Made by a program: the position numbers and the translations under genes
Part shown: positions 1 to 8,705 of the stretch, piece after piece
Position numbering within the stretch: position 1 is the stretch's first letter
Layout of the letters: each line of letters begins with the position of its first letter
DNA from: Streptomyces sp. CB02923
Lineage (GTDB): Bacteria; Actinomycetota; Actinomycetes; Streptomycetales; Streptomycetaceae
Reading direction: 5' to 3'
Assembly: GCF_001905005.1 (NCBI RefSeq)
Contig: NZ_LWKZ01000012.1
Coordinates: 487,061-551,060 of the forward strand
Length of the DNA stretch: 64,000 nt
The notes under the pieces: model-generated
What the model was told of the DNA's origin: nothing
Database searches by the model: none
What the model saw: only the letters and a program-made list of their open reading frames with translations

Positions 1-1053
1 GCCGGGGCCGCGGTGCCCTGGCCCTGGCCCCAGGAGCCGAGCGGGTACGGGCCCGGCGGCGCCGCGCTGGCCTGCCGGCTGACGGCGGGCGGCCGCGACC
101 AGGGCACCCTGCTGATCGGGCGGGCCGGGCTGATGCGCTTCCCCGACGAGGTCGTGGGCCTCATAGAGGACCTGACCCGTCGGGTGGCCCGTGCTCTGGC
201 CACGGCACGCGCGTACCGCAATCAGGAGCGGATCAGCCAGGTGCTGCAACGCCGCCTGCTGCCCAGGGGCCGCCCCGCCGTCCCCGGCCTGGAGTCCTCC
301 GTGGTGTACGAACCACGCGAGGGCGCCTGGGCCGGCGGCGATTTCTGGGACCTGTTCCACGCCGGGAACGGACGCTGGTGCTTCGCTCTCGGTGACGTGT
401 GCGGCAGTGGCCCGGAAGCCGCGGCGGTCACCGGCCTCGCCCGGCCCGTCCTGCGGCTGCTGGCCCGCGACGGGTTCGGCGTCGGAGAGGTGCTGGACCG
501 GCTCAACAAGACCATGGCGCGGGAGGCCGCGGATTCGGTGGCGGCCGTCACGGCGGCGGTCGCGGCGGCGGGCAGCGGCATGGACCCCTCCCTCGAACTG
601 CGTGCAGAGGGCGAGCAGACCCGCTTCCTGTCCCTGCTGTACGGCGAGATCGAGCCGCACGCCGACGGGACGGCGGGCGCCCGGTGCACCCTGGCCAGCG
701 CCGGGCACCCGCTGCCGCTGATCCTCGGCACGGACGGTGCGGTGCGGGTCGCCGCCGCGCCGCAGATGCTGGTCGGAGTGGTGGAGGACACCTCGTACGA
801 GTCCGAGTCCTTCGAGCTGGCCCCCGGCGAGACGCTGCTGTGCGTCACGGACGGCGTGACGGAGCGGCGCTCCGGCCACCGCCAGTTCGACGACGATGAC
901 GGCCTGGCCGCCCACCTCGCCGCCTGCACCGGCCTGGGAGCCACCGCGGTCGCCGAGCACATCCGGCGGGCGGTGCACGACTTCGCGGCCACACCTCCGG
1001 ACGACGACCTGGCCATGCTGGTGCTCCAGGCGACGGGGCAAGGGCAGCAGTAG
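1..1053 (+). CDS. SpoIIE/PP2C-family protein serine phosphatase, 5' partial
   Basis: The frame is open to the window edge, so the start lies upstream; the first internal GTG is at 13. The visible part begins with the end of what looks like a GAF-type sensor helix (FPDEVVGLIEDLTRRVARAL) followed by a SpoIIE phosphatase domain: GGDFWD metal-binding motif, LGDVCGSG, the SAGHPLPL strand, and the closing PDDDLAMLVL motif with its metal-binding aspartates. Streptomyces has many such GAF/PAS-SpoIIE proteins, which dephosphorylate anti-sigma-factor antagonists; the target here is unknown. The family assignment is secure, the pathway is not. Confidence 0.9.
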   Translation, partial: AGAAVPWPWPQEPSGYGPGGAALACRLTAGGRDQGTLLIGRAGLMRFPDEVVGLIEDLTRRVARALATARAYRNQERISQVLQRRLLPRGRPAVPGLESSVVYEPREGAWAGGDFWDLFHAGNGRWCFALGDVCGSGPEAAAVTGLARPVLRLLARDGFGVGEVLDRLNKTMAREAADSVAAVTAAVAAAGSGMDPSLELRAEGEQTRFLSLLYGEIEPHADGTAGARCTLASAGHPLPLILGTDGAVRVAAAPQMLVGVVEDTSYESESFELAPGETLLCVTDGVTERRSGHRQFDDDDGLAAHLAACTGLGATAVAEHIRRAVHDFAATPPDDDLAMLVLQATGQGQQ

Positions 1054-1159
1054 CTGCCGGGGCTGCCGGGGCAGCAGTAGCGGCCGGGGTGGCAGGGGTG
1101 GCCGGGCCGTCCACGACCGCCGGGCCGGGCTCCCCACCGGATGCCGGACAATGGAAGAC

Positions 1160-2392
1160 ATGCCTTCCGCACTCCCCGACGGTGAGCCCATGCCCGAAGA
1201 CGGGGCGCTGCCCGGTCACGCCCTGACCGGCGCGGGCGCCCGGCCGCTCGGGTTCTACCTGCACGTGCCGTACTGCGCGACGCGCTGCGGCTACTGCGAC
1301 TTCAACACGTACACGGCCACCGAGCTGCGCGGTTCGGGCGGCGCGCTCGCCTCGCGGGAGAACTACGCGGACACGGTCGCCGAGGAGATCCGGCTCGCCC
1401 GCAAGGTGCTCGGCGACGACCCCCGGCCGGTCGAGACGGTGTTCGTCGGCGGCGGCACACCGACCCTGCTCCCGGCCGCCGACCTCGGACGGATGCTCGC
1501 CGCGATCCGGGACGAGTTCGGGCTGGCGGACGGTGCGGAGATCACCACCGAGGCCAACCCGGAGTCCGTCGACCCGCGCTACCTGGCCGAACTGCGGGAG
1601 GCCGGCTTCAACCGGGTCTCCTTCGGCATGCAGAGCGCCCGGCAGCACGTCCTGAAGATCCTCGACCGTACGCACACACCGGGCCGCCCGGAGGCGTGCG
1701 TCGCCGAGGCCCGCGCGGCGGGCTTCGAGCACGTCAACCTCGACCTGATCTACGGCACGCCCGGCGAGTCCGACGACGACTGGCGGGCCACCCTGGACGC
1801 GGCGCTCGGCGCGGCGCCCGACCACGTCTCCGCGTACGCGCTGATCGTCGAGGAGGGCACCCAGCTGGCCCGCCGGATCCGGCGCGGCGAGGTGCCGATG
1901 ACCGACGACGACGTGCACGCGGACCGCTACCTGATCACGGAGGAGGCCATGGCCGCGGCCGGCTTCCACTGGTACGAGGTCTCGAACTGGGCCACCACGG
2001 AGGCGGGCCGCTGCCGCCACAACGAGCTGTACTGGACGGGCGCCGACTGGTGGGGCGCGGGCCCCGGCGCGCACAGCCACGTCGGCGGCGTCCGCTGGTG
2101 GAACGTGAAGCACCCCGGCGCGTACGCGCAGGCGCTCGGCGAGGGCCGGTCGCCCGGCGCGGGCCGCGAGATCCTGTCCGACGAGGACCGCCGCGTGGAA
2201 CGCATCCTCCTCGAACTCCGCCTTGCGGCCGGCTGCCCCCTGGACCTCCTCGCCCCGACAGGCGCCAAGGCAGCCGCCCGCGCCCTCACCGACGGCCTCC
2301 TGCAGCCCGGCCCGTACGAGGAGGGCCGCGCCGTCCTGACCCTGCGAGGGCGACTGCTGGCGGACGCGGTGGTGCGGGATCTGGTGGACTGA
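1160..2392 (+). CDS. hemW: HemW-type radical SAM protein (heme chaperone)
   Basis: This 410-residue protein is HemW, formerly annotated as oxygen-independent coproporphyrinogen III oxidase. HemW-like proteins bind heme and a radical-SAM 4Fe-4S cluster and are thought to deliver heme rather than oxidise coproporphyrinogen. The radical SAM motif CATRCGYC is near residue 36, followed by GGGTPT, the SAM-binding EANPES segment and SFGMQS. I chose the ATG at 1160 because MPSALPDGEP is the usual Streptomyces N-terminus; an in-frame ATG lies three codons upstream at 1151. The gene sits about 2.8 kb upstream of hrcA; Streptomyces often has the two close together. Confidence 0.93.
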   Translation: MPSALPDGEPMPEDGALPGHALTGAGARPLGFYLHVPYCATRCGYCDFNTYTATELRGSGGALASRENYADTVAEEIRLARKVLGDDPRPVETVFVGGGTPTLLPAADLGRMLAAIRDEFGLADGAEITTEANPESVDPRYLAELREAGFNRVSFGMQSARQHVLKILDRTHTPGRPEACVAEARAAGFEHVNLDLIYGTPGESDDDWRATLDAALGAAPDHVSAYALIVEEGTQLARRIRRGEVPMTDDDVHADRYLITEEAMAAAGFHWYEVSNWATTEAGRCRHNELYWTGADWWGAGPGAHSHVGGVRWWNVKHPGAYAQALGEGRSPGAGREILSDEDRRVERILLELRLAAGCPLDLLAPTGAKAAARALTDGLLQPGPYEEGRAVLTLRGRLLADAVVRDLVD

Positions 2393-2491
2393 TCACTCGG
2401 CGGGGTGAAGGGCGGGCGTAGCTGCGGCCGTCCCCTCCGGTGCGTCCCTAGGCTGCGCTCGACATAGGTGGGGATGCGGAGGGGGCGCGGG

Positions 2492-3298
2492 ATGGACGAG
2501 GTGGACGGTCGGCCGATCACCGACGTGGTCGGGTTCTTCCGGCGGCTGGAAGTTCCGGAGGGGTGCAGGAAGGAGCTCCTCTGGGGCGAGATCCTGATCT
2601 CGCCGGGCCCGGACCGTGTCCACGACGACATCGTCGCGTCCGTGGCGGATCAGCTCCCGCACGAGCGTCGGCACCGTCCGCGGACGTCGGGAGTCCCGTC
2701 CCCGCGGGAGGGGAGTGAGCCGCAGCCACCGGTCCCGCAGCCCCTTGTCGCCTTCTTCAAGGGCCTTGAGGTTCCCGAGGGATACAAGGCGGAGCTTCTG
2801 CGGGGGGAGATCGTGCTGTCGGCCGGTCCCGGTGTGGTCCCCCACCGGGGTGTCCGCAGGGGCGAGGACCGCACCCCGGAGGGGTGCTGGGAGCATCTGC
2901 GGTTCGAGGACGCCGGGACTCCCGAAGAGGCCAGCGAGCCTCAGCCGGACCTGGTGGTCCTGGAGCGCGGCGCCGGTCCCGCGTCCGGGCGACTCGTACC
3001 GTCCGAGGCGGTCATGATGCTTGTCGAGGTCGTCTCCCGGACCAGCGTCGACCGCGACCACCGTGTCAAACGCAACATCTACGCCGCAGGCAGGGTCCCC
3101 GCCTATCTGATCATCGATCCCGCCATGGCCCGGTGTGTCCTGCTCACCGAGCCCACCGGCACCGGTGACAACGCCGACTACGCGGTGCAGCGCACCGCCA
3201 GGTTCGGTGCACCCATGCCGCTGGGCCTCCTCGGCGTCCAGTTGGACACCACCGCATTCCAGACCCTCTCCGACGTCAGGCCCCACTCCCGCCCGTAA
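2492..3298 (+). CDS. Uma2-family (DUF820) nuclease-like protein with duplicated N-terminus
   Basis: A 268-residue Uma2-family protein, a PD-(D/E)XK-like fold with many paralogues in Streptomyces and no settled function. The complete domain begins near residue 85 (FFKGLEVPEGYKAELLRGE) and retains the core PDLVVLE, then LVEVVS with a downstream DRDHRVKRNIY lysine. Residues 11-57 are a partial second copy of the same N-terminal segment (FFRRLEVPEGCRKELLWGE) that stops before the catalytic region. The protein therefore looks like a truncated copy fused to a full copy. ATG 2492 has a purine-rich GGAGGGGG upstream; GTG 2468 and ATG 2474 are alternatives. Confidence 0.75.
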   Translation: MDEVDGRPITDVVGFFRRLEVPEGCRKELLWGEILISPGPDRVHDDIVASVADQLPHERRHRPRTSGVPSPREGSEPQPPVPQPLVAFFKGLEVPEGYKAELLRGEIVLSAGPGVVPHRGVRRGEDRTPEGCWEHLRFEDAGTPEEASEPQPDLVVLERGAGPASGRLVPSEAVMMLVEVVSRTSVDRDHRVKRNIYAAGRVPAYLIIDPAMARCVLLTEPTGTGDNADYAVQRTARFGAPMPLGLLGVQLDTTAFQTLSDVRPHSRP

Positions 3299-3313
3299 CG
3301 GAGCCGAGGCCGC

Positions 3314-4141
3314 TCACTCCGGCGCTGTAACGAAGTCGATCAACTCCTCCACCCGCCCCAGCAACGCGGGCTCGATGTCCTTGTAGGAGTGGACGCGGGA
3401 GAGGATGTGCTGCCACGCCGCCCCGGTGTTCTCCGGCCAGCCCAGGGAGCGGCACACGCCCGTCTTCCAGTCCTGGCCGCGCGGTACGGAGGGCCAGGCC
3501 GGGATGCCGGCCGAGGACGGCTTCACGGCTTCCCAGACGTCGATGTACGGGTGGCCGACGACCAGGACGTTCCGGTCGGTGACCGATGCCGCGATGCGGG
3601 ACTCCTTCGAGCCGGGGACGAGATGGTCGACGAGGACGCCGAGGCGGGCGTCCGGGCCGGGGGAGAAGGAGCGGACGATGGCGGGGAGGTCGTCGACGCC
3701 TTCGAGGTATTCGACGACGACGCCCTCGATCCGCAGGTCGTCGCCCCAGACGCGTTCCACCAGCTCGGCGTCGTGGCGCCCTTCCACGTAGATGCGCCCG
3801 GCGCGGGCGACCCGTGCGCGGGCGCCCGGGACGGCCAGGGAGCCGGACGCCGTGCGGGCCGGGCCGCGCGAGGCGGTACCGCCCGTGGGCCGTACGAGGG
3901 TGACGGCCTTGCCGTCCAGGAGGAAGCCGCGCGGGACCATCGGGAAGACCCGGTGTTTGCCGAAGCGGTCCTCCAGAGTGACCGTCGGGCCTTCGGCGGT
4001 CTTCTCACAGCGGATCACCGCGCCGCAGAAGCCCGTGCCGGCCTCCTCGACGACGAGGTCCGGCTCCGCCTCGACCTCGGGAGCCGGCTGCTGCTTCTTC
4101 CACGGCGGGGTGAGGTCCGGGCCGTACTGTCTGCTGCGCAT
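3314..4141 (-). CDS. DUF3097 family protein
   Basis: A 275-residue protein matching the actinobacterial DUF3097 family. It starts with the family's short N-terminal segment (MRSRQYGPDL) and contains a Toprim-like central region, IYVEGRHDAELVERVWGDD followed by VLVDHLVPGSKE and VGHPYIDVWEAVKP, and a C-terminal helical region. The acidic/histidine pattern (EGRHD, DHLV) suggests a metal-binding fold related to OLD/Toprim nucleases or M5-type RNases, but the family has no established reaction. It is convergent with the Uma2 gene (16 nt gap), and its start faces away from an MBL-fold gene on the same strand. Confidence 0.8.
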   Translation of the reverse strand: MRSRQYGPDLTPPWKKQQPAPEVEAEPDLVVEEAGTGFCGAVIRCEKTAEGPTVTLEDRFGKHRVFPMVPRGFLLDGKAVTLVRPTGGTASRGPARTASGSLAVPGARARVARAGRIYVEGRHDAELVERVWGDDLRIEGVVVEYLEGVDDLPAIVRSFSPGPDARLGVLVDHLVPGSKESRIAASVTDRNVLVVGHPYIDVWEAVKPSSAGIPAWPSVPRGQDWKTGVCRSLGWPENTGAAWQHILSRVHSYKDIEPALLGRVEELIDFVTAPE

Positions 4142-4169
4142 TGGACAGACGATAAGAAGGGATGGCCGG

Positions 4170-4904
4170 TCAGTGCCGCGACACGCCGAAGCGGCGGCTC
4201 AGCGCGTCGCGTTGCTCACGGACGAATCGGGCATCCACGGCAGCGCCGTGCCCGGGGACATACACCGCGTCCTCCCCGCCGAGGGCCAGCAGCCGGTCCA
4301 GGGCGGCGGGCCACTGGCCGGGAATCGCGTCGGGCCCGGCCTGCGGCGCGCCGGACTCCTCGACCAGGTCGCCGCAGAAGACGACCTCGGGCGAGCCGTG
4401 CGTGCCGGGGACGAGGACGGCCAGGTCGTGCGCGGTGTGGCCGGGTCCGACGTTGGCGAGCAGGACCTGCCGGTCGCCGAGGTCGAGGGTGCGTTCGCCG
4501 GAGACGAGGTGGTGCGGGCCGACGAGGTGGTCGGTGGCCTCCGCCGCGGCGTCCGGGTCCACGCCGTGCGACACCGCGCTGCGCCGCAGGTCGTCCTGGG
4601 CGCGCGGCAGGAACTCGTCGAGTCCGGCCGCGCCGAAGACCTGGACGCCCGCGAAGGCGGCGGTGCCCAGGACGTGATCGAAGTGGGGGTGGGTCAGCGC
4701 GACGTGTGTCACGTTCCGCCCCGTGATGCCGCGCAGCTGCCGCCGCAGTTCGGCGCCGTCCCGGATGGTGGCGCCGGTGTCGACGATCAGCACGCCGGAC
4801 GAGCCGGCGACGGCACCGACCGTCTCGTCCCAGCCGGGCATCCGGCGGCGCCCGACGCCCGCGCCGAGCCGTTCCCACCCGGCCTCTTCCCAAGTCGTAC
4901 GCAT
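4170..4904 (-). CDS. MBL-fold metallo-hydrolase
   Basis: A 244-residue metallo-beta-lactamase-fold hydrolase. The metal-binding motif HPHFDH lies near residue 72, with a later GHTAHD, the FCGDL aspartate and a PGHG histidine, so all usual metal ligands appear present. The substrate is unknown; the sequence resembles glyoxalase-II/quinoprotein-relay type members. It lies 28 nt upstream of DUF3097 on the same strand, so the two may be co-transcribed. Start ATG 4904 fits the fold's expected N-terminus. Confidence 0.85.
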   Translation of the reverse strand: MRTTWEEAGWERLGAGVGRRRMPGWDETVGAVAGSSGVLIVDTGATIRDGAELRRQLRGITGRNVTHVALTHPHFDHVLGTAAFAGVQVFGAAGLDEFLPRAQDDLRRSAVSHGVDPDAAAEATDHLVGPHHLVSGERTLDLGDRQVLLANVGPGHTAHDLAVLVPGTHGSPEVVFCGDLVEESGAPQAGPDAIPGQWPAALDRLLALGGEDAVYVPGHGAAVDARFVREQRDALSRRFGVSRH

Positions 4905-5025
4905 ACCGAGACGCTAGCCGCATCGCGATAGCGTTGCCCGCCGGACCCGGGGGTTCCGGGCGCCCGGCGCTGCCCGCGGTACGCCTTTCGCGGGAGCGCG
5001 GAGCACGACTCCGGTACCGCCGCCC

Positions 5026-5056
5026 TTGCCCTGCCCAGGTGACCCGGCCGTACACT
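5026..5056 (+). promoter_or_regulatory. Predicted hrcA-dnaJ promoter
   Basis: TTGCCC (5026-5031) and TACACT (5051-5056) are separated by 19 nt, resembling a vegetative promoter. A start site would fall near 5063, placing the CIRCE element in the first transcribed bases, the usual arrangement for HrcA repression. The hexamers are imperfect. Confidence 0.5.
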
Positions 5057-5066
5057 TGGTCAGGGT

Positions 5067-5093
5067 CTGGCACTCGGACCTGATGAGTGCCAG
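5067..5093 (+). promoter_or_regulatory. CIRCE operator (HrcA binding site)
   Basis: The sequence reads CTGGCACTC, nine bases, GAGTGCCAG: a perfect 9-9-9 inverted repeat. The CIRCE consensus is TTAGCACTC-N9-GAGTGCTAA, so both core arms match exactly and only the outer bases differ. It lies 63 nt upstream of the hrcA ATG, so hrcA-dnaJ is predicted to be repressed by HrcA itself and induced by heat or protein-folding stress. Confidence 0.93.
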
Positions 5094-5156
5094 GGAAGAC
5101 GACCCCGAAGAACCCGGCCACGCGCCGGTGACACGGCCGGACTGGAGGTGTGCGCG

Positions 5157-6173
5157 ATGCTCAGTGAACGCAGACTCGAAGTGCTGCGCGCCATCGTCCA
5201 GGACTATGTCGGTACCGAGGAGCCGGTCGGCTCCAAGGCGCTGACCCAGCGGCACCAGCTCGGTGTCTCCCCGGCCACGGTCCGCAACGACATGGCCGCG
5301 CTGGAGGACGAGGGCTTCATCGCCCAGCCGCACACGAGCGCCGGACGCATCCCGACGGACAAGGGCTACCGCCTCTTCGTCGACAAGCTGGCGGGCGTCA
5401 AGCCGCTTTCCAGCCCAGAGCGGCGCGCCATCCAGAACTTCCTGGACGGCGCCGTCGACCTGGACGACGTCGTGGGCCGTACGGTACGGCTGCTGGCGCA
5501 GCTGACGCGGCAGGTCGCCGTCGTGCAGTACCCGTCGCTGACCCGGTCCACGGTGCGGCACGTGGAGCTGCTGTCGCTGGCGCCGGCCCGGCTGATGCTG
5601 GTCCTGATCACGGACACCGGCCGTGTCGAGCAGCGCTTGGTCGACTGCTCGGCGCCGTTCGGCGAGACCTCCTTGGCGGACCTGCGGGCGCGGCTGAACA
5701 GCCGCGTGGTGGGGCGGCGGTTCACGGATGTGCCGCAGCTCGTGCAGGACCTCCCGGACTCCTTCGAGCAGGAGGACCGGGGCACGGTCTCGACAGTGCT
5801 GTCGGTGTTGCTGGAGACTCTGGTGGAGGAGACCGAAGAGCGGCTGATGATCGGCGGCACCGCCAATCTCACGCGCTTCGGGCACGATTTCCCACTGACC
5901 ATCCGGCCGGTGCTGGAGGCCCTTGAGGAGCAGGTGGTGCTCCTCAAACTGCTGGGGGAGGCCAAGGACTCCGGCATGACCGTACGCATCGGGCATGAGA
6001 ATGCCCATGAGGGCCTGACGTCCACATCGGTCGTCGCGGTCGGCTACGGTTCGGGCGACGAGGCAGTCGCCAAACTCGGCGTGGTCGGACCGACCCGCAT
6101 GGACTACCCCGGAACGATGGGAGCGGTACGCGCAGTGGCACGTTACGTCGGACAGATCCTCGCGGAGTCGTAA
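5157..6173 (+). CDS. hrcA: Heat-inducible transcription repressor HrcA
   Basis: A 338-residue HrcA. The N-terminal winged helix carries the DNA-binding segment around residues 35-60 (LGVSPATVRNDMAALEDEG) and the conserved HTSAGRIPTDKGYR motif; the remainder is the HrcA dimerisation/GAF-like domain ending in GPTRMDYPGTMGAVRAV. I chose ATG 5157 because GGAGG at 5144-5148 gives an 8-nt spacing; the upstream GTG 5148 overlaps that ribosome site. dnaJ follows with no intervening base (TAA then GTG), so the two are translated as a unit. HrcA normally represses groE and dnaJ through CIRCE, and the site at 5067 implies autoregulation. Confidence 0.96.
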   Translation: MLSERRLEVLRAIVQDYVGTEEPVGSKALTQRHQLGVSPATVRNDMAALEDEGFIAQPHTSAGRIPTDKGYRLFVDKLAGVKPLSSPERRAIQNFLDGAVDLDDVVGRTVRLLAQLTRQVAVVQYPSLTRSTVRHVELLSLAPARLMLVLITDTGRVEQRLVDCSAPFGETSLADLRARLNSRVVGRRFTDVPQLVQDLPDSFEQEDRGTVSTVLSVLLETLVEETEERLMIGGTANLTRFGHDFPLTIRPVLEALEEQVVLLKLLGEAKDSGMTVRIGHENAHEGLTSTSVVAVGYGSGDEAVAKLGVVGPTRMDYPGTMGAVRAVARYVGQILAES

Positions 6174-7310
6174 GTGGCCACGGACTATTACGCGGTCCTG
6201 GGCGTACGACGCGATGCCTCGCAGGACGAGATCAAGAAGGCTTTCCGGCGGCTGGCCCGCGAGCTGCACCCGGATGTGAACCCGGATCCGAAGACCCAGG
6301 AGCGGTTCAAGGAGATCAACGCCGCTTACGAGGTGCTGTCGGACCCGCAGAAGAAGCAGGTCTACGACCTCGGCGGCGACCCCCTCTCGCAGGCGGGTGG
6401 CGGCGGCGGGGCCGGCGGCTTCGGCGCGGGCTTCGGCAACTTCTCCGACATCATGGACGCGTTCTTCGGCACCGCCTCGCAGCGCGGACCGCGGTCCCGC
6501 ACGCGGCGCGGCCAGGACGCGATGATCCGGCTGGACATCGAGCTCGACGAGGCGGCCTTCGGGACCACCAAGGACATCCAGGTCGACACCGCCGTCGTGT
6601 GTACGACCTGTTCGGGCGAGGGCGCGGCGCCGGGCACCTCGGCGCAGACCTGTGACATGTGCCGCGGCCGCGGTGAGGTCTCGCAGGTCACCCGGTCCTT
6701 CCTGGGCCAGGTCATGACGTCGCGGCCGTGCCCGCAGTGCCAGGGCTTCGGTACGGTCGTGCCGACCCCGTGCCCGGAGTGCGCCGGTGACGGCCGGATC
6801 CGCTCGCGCCGTACGCTGACGGTCAAGATCCCGGCCGGTGTGGACAACGGCACGCGCATCCAGCTCGCGGGCGAGGGCGAGGTCGGCCCCGGCGGCGGCC
6901 CGGCCGGCGACCTGTACGTGGAGATCCACGAGCTGGCGCACCCGACGTTCCAGCGGCGCGGCGACGACCTGCACTGCACGGTCACGATCCCGATGACGGC
7001 GGCGGCGCTGGGCACGAAGTGCCCGCTGGAGACGCTGGACGGCGTGGAGGAGATCGACATCCGGCCCGGCACCCAGTCCGGCCAGTCGATCCCGCTGCAC
7101 GGCCGCGGCGTCACGCACCTGCGCGGCAACGGGCGCGGCGACCTCATCGTGCACGTCGAGGTCATCACCCCGTCGAAGCTGGACGCGGAGCAGGAGGAGC
7201 TGCTGCGGCGGCTCGCCAAGCTGCGCGGCGAGGAGCGCCCGACGGGGCAGTTCCAGCCGGGGCAGCAGGGCCTGTTCTCGCGGCTCAAGGACGCGTTCAA
7301 CGGGCGGTAG
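6174..7310 (+). CDS. dnaJ: Molecular chaperone DnaJ
   Basis: A 378-residue type I DnaJ, the J-domain co-chaperone of DnaK in the cytoplasm. The J domain occupies residues 1-70 with the HPD tripeptide at 32-34. A glycine-rich linker contains the GGGGGAGGFGAGFG run. The zinc region has four CxxCxGxG repeats (CTTCSGEG, CDMCRGRG, CPQCQGFG, CPECAGDG), followed by the two substrate-binding beta domains. The GTG start abuts the hrcA stop codon. Many Streptomyces carry two dnaJ genes; this is the HrcA-linked copy rather than the one in the dnaK operon. A strong hairpin terminator follows at 7394. Confidence 0.96.
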   Translation: MATDYYAVLGVRRDASQDEIKKAFRRLARELHPDVNPDPKTQERFKEINAAYEVLSDPQKKQVYDLGGDPLSQAGGGGGAGGFGAGFGNFSDIMDAFFGTASQRGPRSRTRRGQDAMIRLDIELDEAAFGTTKDIQVDTAVVCTTCSGEGAAPGTSAQTCDMCRGRGEVSQVTRSFLGQVMTSRPCPQCQGFGTVVPTPCPECAGDGRIRSRRTLTVKIPAGVDNGTRIQLAGEGEVGPGGGPAGDLYVEIHELAHPTFQRRGDDLHCTVTIPMTAAALGTKCPLETLDGVEEIDIRPGTQSGQSIPLHGRGVTHLRGNGRGDLIVHVEVITPSKLDAEQEELLRRLAKLRGEERPTGQFQPGQQGLFSRLKDAFNGR

Positions 7311-7393
7311 GCGTGTTGTCCCGCCGGGGGTCCGGGGGTTGTCCCCCGGGTAGGCCCGGCAACGGGCGGTAGCAGCCTGTATACGACGGACGG

Positions 7394-7423
7394 CGGCGGC
7401 CGGGCTCTCCAGCCCGGCCGCCG
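7394..7423 (+). terminator. Intrinsic-type terminator after hrcA-dnaJ
   Basis: A perfect 13-bp inverted repeat (arms 7394-7406 and 7411-7423) with a CTCC loop lies 83 nt after the dnaJ stop. There is no U-tract, which is normal for high-GC actinobacterial hairpins. Confidence 0.8.
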
Positions 7424-7434
7424 TTCGCCGTTCC

Positions 7435-7476
7435 CGTCCGAAGTTCCCCGTCCGAAGTTCCCCGTCCGAAGTGCCC
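7435..7476. repeat. 14-nt tandem repeat, three copies
   Basis: Three consecutive 14-nt units of CGTCCGAAGTTCCC occupy 7435-7448, 7449-7462 and 7463-7476; the last differs by one base. They lie just after the dnaJ terminator and before the next gene. No function is evident. Confidence 0.85.
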
Positions 7477-7553
7477 TGATCGCCGGACGTGTTTGATCTT
7501 GGTGCGTCCGGCCCCGGTTCGGGACCCCGCGTGCGGCGTGACACGATGTGGTC

Positions 7554-8705
7554 ATGCCCACAGCGCTGACCGATCTCTGCCGCTATCCGATCGCGCAGGC
7601 CCCCATGGCAGGCGGCGTCGCCCGCCCGGAGCTGGCCGCCGCCGTCTGCGGAGCCGGCGGGCTCGGCTTCCTGGCCGCCGGGTACAAGACCGCGGACGGC
7701 ATGTATCAGGAGATCAAGCAGCTGCGCGGGCTCACCGACCGCCCCTTCGGCGTGAACCTCTTCATGCCGCAGCCCTCGCTCGCCGACAACGCGGCCGTCG
7801 AGGTCTACCGGGAGCAGCTCGCGGGCGAGTCGGCCTGGTACGAGACGCCGCTGGACGACATCGACCCGTACGGCGGCGTCGACGACGGGTACGAGGCGAA
7901 GCTGGCCATCCTGCGTGAGGACCCGGTGCCGGTCGTCTCGTTCCACTTCGGGTGTCCGTCCCGCGCCGTCCTCGACGGGTTCGCCAAGGTCGGTACGTAC
8001 ACGATCGTGACCGCCACCACGGCGGCCGAGGCGCAGGCCGCGCAGTGGTCCGGCGCCGACGCGGTCTGCGTGCAGGGCGTGGAGGCCGGCGGCCACCAGG
8101 GCACCCACCGCGACGACCCGCAGGCCGACGGCACCGGCGCCGGGGTCGGGCTGCTGTCGCTGATCGCGCAGGTGCGCGAGGCCGTGCAGATACCGATCAT
8201 CGCGGCGGGCGGCCTGATGCGCGGCTCGCAGATCGCCGCGGTACTGGCGGCGGGCGCGGCGATGGCGCAGCTCGGTACGGCCTTCGTGGTCACCCCGGAG
8301 TCGGGCGCCGACGCGCTGCACAAACAAGCGATGACCAACCCCCTGTTCACCCGTACGGAGCTGACCCGGGCCTTCTCCGGGCGCCCGGCCCGCGGCCTGG
8401 TGAACCGGTTCCTGCGCGAGCACGGCCCGTACGCCCCGGCCGCCTACCCGGCCGTGCACCACCTCACCTCCGGCCTGCGCAAGGCCGCCGCCAGGAGCGG
8501 CGACGCGCAGGGCATGGCGCTGTGGGCGGGCCAGGGGCACCGGATGGCGCGACAGCTCCCGGCCGGGCAGCTGGTCGAGGTGCTGATGGCCGAACTGGAG
8601 TCGGCGAGCGCCGGACCGGGCCGGGACGGCGTGCGGGAATCCGGTTCGCCGGAGAGCCGTCAGGCCGGTCCGGGCCTCCCGGGTGAGCTCGGAGGCGCAC
8701 TGTGA
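7554..8705 (+). CDS. Nitronate monooxygenase-like FMN protein
   Basis: A 383-residue 2-nitropropane dioxygenase/nitronate monooxygenase-family TIM-barrel flavoprotein. FMN-binding signatures are visible: IAQAPMAGGV at the N-terminus, the loop GVEAGGHQGTH in the middle, and the phosphate-binding IIAAGGLMRG followed by GAAMAQLGTAF. The family detoxifies propionate-3-nitronate or related alkyl nitronates, but some members (FabK) are enoyl-ACP reductases, so the substrate is uncertain. ATG 7554 is preferred over GTG 7548 by the family's N-terminal register. The stop overlaps the rsmE start by 4 nt (GTGA), indicating translational coupling. Confidence 0.85.
   Translation: MPTALTDLCRYPIAQAPMAGGVARPELAAAVCGAGGLGFLAAGYKTADGMYQEIKQLRGLTDRPFGVNLFMPQPSLADNAAVEVYREQLAGESAWYETPLDDIDPYGGVDDGYEAKLAILREDPVPVVSFHFGCPSRAVLDGFAKVGTYTIVTATTAAEAQAAQWSGADAVCVQGVEAGGHQGTHRDDPQADGTGAGVGLLSLIAQVREAVQIPIIAAGGLMRGSQIAAVLAAGAAMAQLGTAFVVTPESGADALHKQAMTNPLFTRTELTRAFSGRPARGLVNRFLREHGPYAPAAYPAVHHLTSGLRKAAARSGDAQGMALWAGQGHRMARQLPAGQLVEVLMAELESASAGPGRDGVRESGSPESRQAGPGLPGELGGAL

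Noticed and set aside
5148..5150. GTG 5148 as the hrcA start
   Set aside because: It overlaps the only good ribosome site (GGAGG 5144-5148); ATG 5157 has the correct spacing and family N-terminus.
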